The notes under the pieces: model-generated
The model's database searches: none
What the model saw: the letters and a program-made list of their open reading frames with translations, nothing else
Told to the model about the DNA's origin: nothing
Translations under genes and position numbers: made by a program
Shown: positions 58,169-64,000 of the stretch, piece after piece
How positions within the stretch are numbered: position 1 is the first letter of the stretch
Layout: each line of letters begins with the position of its first letter
Source of the DNA: Muriicola sp. Z0-33
GTDB lineage: Bacteria; Bacteroidota; Bacteroidia; Flavobacteriales; Flavobacteriaceae
Direction: 5' to 3'
NCBI RefSeq assembly: GCF_026126425.1
Contig: NZ_JAFMPW010000006.1
Span: forward strand, 62,001 to 126,000
DNA length: 64,000 nucleotides

Positions 58169-59860
58169 ATGAGCGACGATAAGAAAGTGATTTTCTCCAT
58201 GTCCGGGGTTACAAAAACCTATAAGAATGCTAATACTCCGGTAATTAAGAACATTTACCTAAGCTTCTTTTATGGTGCTAAAATTGGAATTCTGGGGCTG
58301 AATGGCTCTGGTAAATCTACCTTGCTCCGAATTATTGCCGGAGAGGATAAGAACTATCAGGGAGATGTTGTTTTTTCTCCTGGATATAATGTTGGCTATC
58401 TGGAGCAAGAACCCCAGCTTGATGAAGATAAAACAGTACTTGACATTGTTAAAGAGGGAGTAGGAGAGACCGTTGCTATTCTGGACGAGTATAACAAAAT
58501 TAACGAGATGTTTGGTTTGCCCGAAGTTTATGAAGATGCGGATAAGATGCAAAAATTAATGGACAAGCAAGCCGAACTCCAGGATAAAATAGATGCCTCC
58601 AACGCCTGGGAGCTGGATACCAAACTGGAAATTGCCATGGACGCCCTGAGAACCCCGGAACCAGACAAGAAAATTGCCGTACTTTCCGGAGGAGAACGCA
58701 GAAGGGTGGCGCTGTGTAGATTATTGCTTCAGGAACCGGAAATATTGCTCCTGGATGAACCTACCAACCATTTGGATGCGGAGTCTGTGCATTGGTTAGA
58801 ACATCATCTGGCACAATATAAGGGAACCGTGATTGCGGTAACGCACGATAGATATTTTCTGGACAATGTTGCTGGGTGGATTTTGGAATTGGATCGTGGA
58901 GAAGGTATTCCCTGGAAAGGAAACTACTCTAGCTGGTTAGACCAAAAATCCAAGCGACTAGCCCAGGAACAAAAGCAGGCCGGGAAACGTCAAAAAACAT
59001 TAGAACGTGAACTAGAATGGGTGAGACAGGGAGCAAAAGGAAGGCAGGCTAAACAAAAGGCAAGACTAAACAATTACGATAAACTCCTTAGCCAGGATCA
59101 AAAAAAGCTGGATGAGAAACTGGAAATATATATACCTAACGGACCACGCTTAGGTACCAATGTCATCGAAGCAATTGGGGTAAGTAAAGCATATGGCGAG
59201 AAACTCTTGTATGAAGATCTGAATTTTAAATTACCCCAGGCCGGTATTGTGGGCGTAATAGGGCCCAATGGTGCAGGGAAAACAACCATTTTCAGAATGA
59301 TAATGGGAGAAGAACAACCAGATGATGGAGAATTTAAGGTAGGGGAGACCGCAAAAATAGCCTACGTGGACCAAAGTCACTCTAATATCAATAGGGATAA
59401 AACCATTTGGGAGAATTTTAGCGACAGCCAGGAATTAATAATGATGGGTGGCAGACAAGTAAACTCCCGTGCCTATTTAAGCCGGTTTAACTTTTCCGGA
59501 AGTGAACAGAACAAGAAAGTAAGTATGCTCTCGGGGGGGGAAAGAAACAGGCTGCACCTGGCGATGACATTAAAAGAAGAAGGAAACGTGCTATTGTTAG
59601 ATGAGCCTACTAACGATTTGGATGTGAACACCTTAAGGGCTTTAGAAGAAGGATTAGAAAACTTCGCAGGTTGTGCGGTTGTGATCTCTCATGACAGATG
59701 GTTCCTGGATAGAATTTGTACCCATATATTGGCCTTTGAAGGGGATTCTCAGGTATATTTCTATGAGGGGTCATTTACAGACTATGAAGAGAACAAGAAA
59801 AAACGCCTGGGCAAAGATATCATGCCCAAGCGTATTAAATATAAAAAATTAATAAGATAA
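58169..59860 (+). CDS. ettA: Energy-dependent translational throttle protein EttA
   Basis: ABC-F protein of 563 residues, full family length. Both domains are complete: GLNGSGKST and GPNGAGKTT P-loops, LSGGERRR and LSGGERNR signatures, [11 protein letters not shown] and [11 protein letters not shown] Walker B. The linker (KQAGKRQKTLERELEWVRQGAKGRQAKQKAR, about 270-300) contains the P-site tRNA interaction motif. EttA binds the ribosomal E site and gates the first peptide bond according to ATP/ADP. It contrasts with the ABC-F at 15153, which has only one intact site. Confidence 0.95.
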   Translation: MSDDKKVIFSMSGVTKTYKNANTPVIKNIYLSFFYGAKIGILGLNGSGKSTLLRIIAGEDKNYQGDVVFSPGYNVGYLEQEPQLDEDKTVLDIVKEGVGETVAILDEYNKINEMFGLPEVYEDADKMQKLMDKQAELQDKIDASNAWELDTKLEIAMDALRTPEPDKKIAVLSGGERRRVALCRLLLQEPEILLLDEPTNHLDAESVHWLEHHLAQYKGTVIAVTHDRYFLDNVAGWILELDRGEGIPWKGNYSSWLDQKSKRLAQEQKQAGKRQKTLERELEWVRQGAKGRQAKQKARLNNYDKLLSQDQKKLDEKLEIYIPNGPRLGTNVIEAIGVSKAYGEKLLYEDLNFKLPQAGIVGVIGPNGAGKTTIFRMIMGEEQPDDGEFKVGETAKIAYVDQSHSNINRDKTIWENFSDSQELIMMGGRQVNSRAYLSRFNFSGSEQNKKVSMLSGGERNRLHLAMTLKEEGNVLLLDEPTNDLDVNTLRALEEGLENFAGCAVVISHDRWFLDRICTHILAFEGDSQVYFYEGSFTDYEENKKKRLGKDIMPKRIKYKKLIR

Positions 59861-59884
59861 CTGCTCTCTTTGTTTGCAATACTA

Positions 59885-61273
59885 TTATTGCTTCAAAGGT
59901 TGCTGCATAGTCTGCTGTATCTGATTTTCAATCTTCTCTTTGTCCCCGACAACAATAAGGGTCATGTTCTCCGGCTTAATGTATTTCTTGGTCATCTCAC
60001 GGACTTTTTCCGGAGTAACCGCATGCATGTTTTTGACCTTATTGGTCAGAAATGACTCATCCAGATCATGGGTGTCTAGAAATATCAATTGCCCAATTAT
60101 CCCATTCGGTGTTGAATTTTGAAGTACATATATTCCCGATTCATAGTTTATGATGCCATCCAGTTCCTCCTGGCTGGGCGGTTCGGTCTGTAGCTTCTCT
60201 ATTTCTTTTTTAATCTCGGTCAATGAAGCTCCGGTATGCTCTGTAGTAACATCTGCCACCTGATACCACACCCCGGATTTATAATTGGCCTGTAAACTGC
60301 TGTAGGGCGAATAGGTATATCCTTTATCTTCCCTGATGTTACTTGTAATTCTAGAGGCAAATGAACCTCCAAGTATAGAATTAGTAACGTCTAAAGCAAT
60401 ATAGTCAGGATCAGATGGGTCTGCTACAGGAAGACCATAATATATTGTTGACTGGGGTGCCCCAGGACGATCTATTATCTTCACCTGGTTTGCAGTAACC
60501 GGCTGGGCAATAACATAATTGGCCTCTTTACCTTTTCTCCAGTCTCCCAGGGCTCCTTCAACCGACTTTGTAACTGCTTCCCTGTCAAAGTTGCCAGCCA
60601 CGTAAACGGTGGTTCTGAGGGCTCCAAAATTTTCATCATAGAACTTTTGTATTGCTTCTACAGTATATGAATCTATTTGTGCCTCTGTAGGGAATACTCT
60701 TCCATAGGGGTGATCCGGATAAAGTTCCGCAAAGAAATCCCTGTTGGCTTGTGATTGTGGAGTAGACAGATTTACGGCCAAATTCCGTTTCATATCATTC
60801 TTTAATCGCTCTAATTCTTCCGCTGGCCATTTTGGAGATTTCAATACTTCTGCCATCAATGCAATAGCATCAGGGGCAAATTCGTAAAGTACAGAAGAGC
60901 TTATCCTGGAGGTATGGACTCCAACCCCAATATTGAGGTTCCCGCCCATTCCGGCCATTTCATCGGCGATCTCTTTTGCTGTTTTGGTTGTAGAACCTTC
61001 CTCCAGCAAGTCTGCCAATAAATCTGATAACCAAACCTGGTCTTCCTGTTCGTCTATATTTCCGGTTTTAATGCTAATACGAATGTTAGCCTTGGGGATA
61101 GACCCGTATGGTACCATTACAAGAGTAAGCCCGTTATCATAGGTAACTACTTCTTTTTTTGGTAATGTAAAGTTTTTGGGTTCGCCTCCCTTTGGAGGTT
61201 GTTCTTTTTCCTGCGCGTTCACAAGAGACAGGGAAAATAGAAATGCTATGAGGTAAATTGCTATATTTTTCAT
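59885..61273 (-). CDS. M16 peptidase-like subunit without zinc motif
   Basis: 462 residues from the ATG at 61273 with a signal peptide (IAIYLIAFLFSLSLVNAQ). M16 fold, but at the zinc site (about residues 81-94) it reads WLSDLLADLLEEGS instead of HXXEH, so it is the inactive partner. The Arg/Tyr pair typical of such subunits may be in the C-terminal half (NIREDKGYTYSPYSS). It lies 4 nt after the active M16 gene and should form a heterodimer in the periplasm. Confidence 0.93.
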   Translation of the reverse strand: MKNIAIYLIAFLFSLSLVNAQEKEQPPKGGEPKNFTLPKKEVVTYDNGLTLVMVPYGSIPKANIRISIKTGNIDEQEDQVWLSDLLADLLEEGSTTKTAKEIADEMAGMGGNLNIGVGVHTSRISSSVLYEFAPDAIALMAEVLKSPKWPAEELERLKNDMKRNLAVNLSTPQSQANRDFFAELYPDHPYGRVFPTEAQIDSYTVEAIQKFYDENFGALRTTVYVAGNFDREAVTKSVEGALGDWRKGKEANYVIAQPVTANQVKIIDRPGAPQSTIYYGLPVADPSDPDYIALDVTNSILGGSFASRITSNIREDKGYTYSPYSSLQANYKSGVWYQVADVTTEHTGASLTEIKKEIEKLQTEPPSQEELDGIINYESGIYVLQNSTPNGIIGQLIFLDTHDLDESFLTNKVKNMHAVTPEKVREMTKKYIKPENMTLIVVGDKEKIENQIQQTMQQPLKQ

Positions 61274-61277
61274 GTAA

Positions 61278-62669
61278 CTAGTTTGTTTTTTCGTTTTCTG
61301 CAAGTAATGGGTTAACTTCCAGGATAGTCCTGTTAGTAGCGATAAGATAGTCGTCAATGACACTTTTAACTGTTTCCGGGCTTATTTTCTTGAACTCTTC
61401 CTCAAGCGTATTAATTCTTTGCGGATCATCATCAAAAAGTGCAAAACTGCAGAGTAAATCGGCTCTCCCCAAACCAAATGTACCTCCAATATTATCGTAT
61501 AATTGTGATCTTATTTTTACAATAGCACGGTCTATCATCTCCTGTGAAATACTCGTTTTCAGCTCTGTCATAACCTCCTCAACTGCGTTAAGAATATCTT
61601 CTTTTGAAGTTTCCTGGTCATAAGTTAGGTTATACATCCAAAGCATGGGGCCATTATAATTAAACATATTCCCCAAATAATTGATACCACCATTTACATT
61701 AGATGTATATCCATTATCCTTTACTAATTTCTGGGCAAGAAGGCTGTTATCACCTTGTACTAATATCTGATCCAGAAGTCCCATTGCATAATACTCCGGC
61801 GTATTTCTTTCGGGCATATGATAGGCGAGGGCAATTGCAGGTTTATTGGCCAGAGAATCATTTTTTACAAATGTTTTTTCCTCCGTTTGTTTAGGCTCTG
61901 AAATATCTGGTTTCTCAGGCAATTCCGATGCAGGAATGTTTCCGAAGTACTTTTCAATCCACTCTTTTGTTTCCCCGACTTCAAAATCTCCAACTATAGA
62001 AATAGCCGCGTTGTTTGGTGCGTAATAGGTTTTAAAGAAACTGGCAACATCCTCAAGATTTGCAGCGTCTAAATCTTCCAGATCGCCGTAGAAGTTATGT
62101 GCGTTGTACCAATTGGTGTTGGCGTATTGTGGCATGTCTAACCAGGGAAAGCCTCCATAGGGCTGATTAAGCACATTGACTTTAACCTCGTTTTTCACCA
62201 CTCCTTGCTGGTTGGTGAGGTTATCCTGACTTATATCCAGACCCCGCATTCTGTCGGCTTCTGCCCATAACATGGTCTCCAATTTGTGGGAGGGGACTAT
62301 CTCAAAATAGTTGGTAAAATCAAAACGCGTAGAACCATTTAAGACTCCTCCGTTCTGTTGAACAAGTTTCACAAATTCCATTTTACCCAGGTTTTTTGAA
62401 CCCTGGAACATCATATGTTCAAACAAATGGGCAAACCCAGTTCGGTCCTTGGGTTCTATTCTGAAACCAATATTATAATATACTGCTACTATTGCTGTTG
62501 GTGACGTTTTATCCTGGGAAAGAATAACCTTGAGCCCGTTATCCAGTTTGTAATATTCTACCGGTACTTTGAACTCTGACATCTCGTTCTTCTTATCCGT
62601 TTCCTCGGCGCAACCCAGGACAAAAGCTGCCGAGAGGCCGAGTAGTAGTAATCTAAAAGATAATTTCAT
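61278..62669 (-). CDS. M16 zinc peptidase, lipoprotein
   Basis: 463 residues. Lipobox VLGC (C20). Zinc motif H81-L-F-E84-H85 with the third ligand E161 (VVKNEVKVN) in the expected range. Middle block GFRIEPKDRTGFAHLFEHMMF is typical of pitrilysin/processing peptidase-like enzymes. It degrades peptides, probably in a closed chamber with the inactive subunit encoded next. Confidence 0.95.
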   Translation of the reverse strand: MKLSFRLLLLGLSAAFVLGCAEETDKKNEMSEFKVPVEYYKLDNGLKVILSQDKTSPTAIVAVYYNIGFRIEPKDRTGFAHLFEHMMFQGSKNLGKMEFVKLVQQNGGVLNGSTRFDFTNYFEIVPSHKLETMLWAEADRMRGLDISQDNLTNQQGVVKNEVKVNVLNQPYGGFPWLDMPQYANTNWYNAHNFYGDLEDLDAANLEDVASFFKTYYAPNNAAISIVGDFEVGETKEWIEKYFGNIPASELPEKPDISEPKQTEEKTFVKNDSLANKPAIALAYHMPERNTPEYYAMGLLDQILVQGDNSLLAQKLVKDNGYTSNVNGGINYLGNMFNYNGPMLWMYNLTYDQETSKEDILNAVEEVMTELKTSISQEMIDRAIVKIRSQLYDNIGGTFGLGRADLLCSFALFDDDPQRINTLEEEFKKISPETVKSVIDDYLIATNRTILEVNPLLAENEKTN

Positions 62670-62775
62670 TGATGAAGTTTTAATTATTAGTTGATTTTGA
62701 AAGATTAAATATTAAATATGTTTAGCTTTTAGTAAGACTCAGAAGCAGCGCCAATGTTACATAATTTTATTCGTT

Positions 62776-63582
62776 TTAATAGGATTTATCAGGGTACCAA
62801 TCCAATAGCACTACTTCAATCTCCGGATCCGATGCATTTACCAGGGCTTTAAACTTGTTTACATCGCTGATGTTAGGTCTGCCCCTGTAATGATATGGAT
62901 ATACTTGCCTCGGTTTAAATTGCAATACGGCATCGGCTGCACTTTCTTCGGTCATAGTATACGGTAAATTCATACAGATGAATGCCTTATCTATGTTTGT
63001 TAACTCCCTCATTTCCGGAATATCCTCTGTATCGCCAGAAAAATACAAGCGTTGCGGCCCCAAATTAATAATATAGCCATTACCTCGGCCTTTTTTATGA
63101 AAGTTTAACGCTTCCTCTCTTAAATTATACATTGGAACTGCTTCTACCAATATGCCAAACCTTTCCTTAGACTCCCCATTGTTAAGTACATCTATTAGAG
63201 GAGTGAATTCTTTAGGTAACAATTCAGCAACCGCCCTGGGAGCAATTATTTTTGCTACTCCATTGTCTAGTTCTTCGAGAGTTTCCAGGCTCAAATGGTC
63301 ACCATGGATATCGGTAATCAGAATGAGATCAGCCCTCTTTTGGCCTTTAAATGCGGCAGCACCCCCTACAGGGTCTATATATATGGTAATATCTCCCCAT
63401 TCTATTATAGCCGTGGCATGTTCAATTGGCACTATTTTTAATGAAGGTACTTCATCTGAACTTTGGGTAATAACCGTTGTATCTGTCTTATTTTGCTCAT
63501 TTTTAGGGCCTTCCTTGCATGCTATTAGCGCTGAAAGACAACAAAATACAGGAATATATTTTTTTTTCATTTTTTTAGGCAT
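62776..63582 (-). CDS. MBL-fold metallohydrolase lipoprotein
   Basis: 268 residues, lipoprotein signal (PVFCCLSALIAC). Metallo-beta-lactamase-like fold: VPIEHATAIIEWGDITIYIDPVGG, metal site ITDIHGDHLS, then YFSGDTEDIPEM and YPYHYRG. The first metal motif has D-I-H-G-D-H where HxHxDH is usual, so one ligand differs. Substrate unknown. An alternative start is the ATG at 63570. Confidence 0.9.
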   Translation of the reverse strand: MPKKMKKKYIPVFCCLSALIACKEGPKNEQNKTDTTVITQSSDEVPSLKIVPIEHATAIIEWGDITIYIDPVGGAAAFKGQKRADLILITDIHGDHLSLETLEELDNGVAKIIAPRAVAELLPKEFTPLIDVLNNGESKERFGILVEAVPMYNLREEALNFHKKGRGNGYIINLGPQRLYFSGDTEDIPEMRELTNIDKAFICMNLPYTMTEESAADAVLQFKPRQVYPYHYRGRPNISDVNKFKALVNASDPEIEVVLLDWYPDKSY

Positions 63583-63786
63583 TTTTAATTAAAACTCCTG
63601 AAAGCCCTTTATTTAGGTAGGTTTGAGAACTATAAACCGTATAAAGTTACAATTTGCTGTAGTCAAATTTAACAGAAAATCGATTTTTTTCAATCTAAAA
63701 AATCTAAATGAAAATATTAACCGTATATAGACTGAAACAAACAAACAATTTAAACCAGAATTAAAGAGTAATTAATTTTTAACATT

Positions 63787-64000
63787 ATGACTGAAACAAA
63801 AAGTAATAACGGATTGAAGGTAATTGCAGGATTATTGGCTGTAGTTCTTTTGGGTACGATTATCTACACTGTAAGTCTTTATCAGGACAAGAAGAAGACT
63901 ACTAATATGTTGACTCAGGAAAAAGAGTTGGTAGTAGAAGACCTAAATAGCTTGAAGTCAGAATATGACAAAGCCATTCTTGAAAGCAATGCTACTAATG
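63787..64000 (+). CDS. Membrane coiled-coil protein, 3' end cut by window edge
   Basis: An open frame from the ATG at 63787 to the right edge, 71 residues visible. A short cytoplasmic start is followed by one membrane helix (LKVIAGLLAVVLLGTIIYTVSLY) and a charged coiled coil (MLTQEKELVVEDLNSLKSEYDKAI). Family not recognised from this fragment. The upstream stretch 63583-63786 is AT-rich and holds no other gene. Confidence 0.75.
   Translation, partial: MTETKSNNGLKVIAGLLAVVLLGTIIYTVSLYQDKKKTTNMLTQEKELVVEDLNSLKSEYDKAILESNATN

Overview
The window looks like a chromosomal segment of a Bacteroidota species of the Flavobacteriaceae type; the genus cannot be told. The DNA is AT-rich and most genes lack a Shine-Dalgarno. 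Several intergenic regions carry the Bacteroidota promoter pattern TTG-N18-20-TAnnTTTG. Many products are lipoproteins, and lineage-typical families occur (DUF2853, the 60-residue CAL67264-type membrane protein, a short MenE, a short LeuA without the regulatory domain). I see no insertion sequence, phage, tRNA, rRNA or CRISPR. Both ends cut a gene.

Layout. 1-3.7 kb: a partial lipoprotein, fumarylacetoacetase and glyA. 3.8-8.5 kb: a minus-strand signalling block made of an unknown 223-residue protein, a response regulator, a TPR histidine kinase, a 54-residue lipoprotein, and a LytTR protein whose receiver has lost its phosphoacceptor. The unknown gene and the LytTR gene share a spaced upstream element. 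8.7-11.7 kb: a beta-helix lipoprotein, a hotdog thioesterase and a glutamine cyclotransferase. 11.78 kb: the SRP RNA gene with its promoter. 12-19.5 kb: an SDR, a transaldolase-family enzyme, a thioredoxin-fold lipoprotein without cysteines, an ABC-F ATPase with one degenerate composite site, unknown proteins and a fasciclin protein. 19.5-25.7 kb: pheT, a TlpA-like lipoprotein and leuAB. 25.8-30.6 kb: a helical-repeat protein, a DUF4252 lipoprotein, an RluA enzyme, lspA, panB and an NTF2-like protein. 30.7-33.1 kb: a DUF1080 protein facing a Tat-exported Gfo/Idh/MocA dehydrogenase. 33.2-37.9 kb: serine dehydratase, dnaK and a YD-repeat-like protein. 37.9-39.1 kb: an acetyltransferase and an esterase.

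39.2-53.6 kb is a menaquinone region: a menI-like thioesterase, menF, menD, menA, menC and menE. Between them lie DUF2853, a CvfB-like RNA-binding protein, a SPOR-like membrane protein, a LytTR response regulator, a HisKA_2 histidine kinase, a UPF0173 hydrolase, an SDR and a CPBP protease. menB is not in the window. A 772-base gap between the LytTR regulator and the kinase holds a possible small RNA of about 80 nt.

53.6-64 kb: an M24 peptidase, an acyl-CoA carboxylase beta subunit, a Gfo/Idh dehydrogenase, a small membrane protein, ettA, an M16 peptidase pair (one active, one lacking the zinc motif), an MBL-fold lipoprotein and the start of a membrane coiled-coil protein.

Most of the window is ordinary core genome. 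The best candidate for something undescribed is the 3.8-8.6 kb signalling block. Next are the possible small RNA at 46.4 kb and the 3-keto-sugar-type enzyme pair at 31-33 kb.
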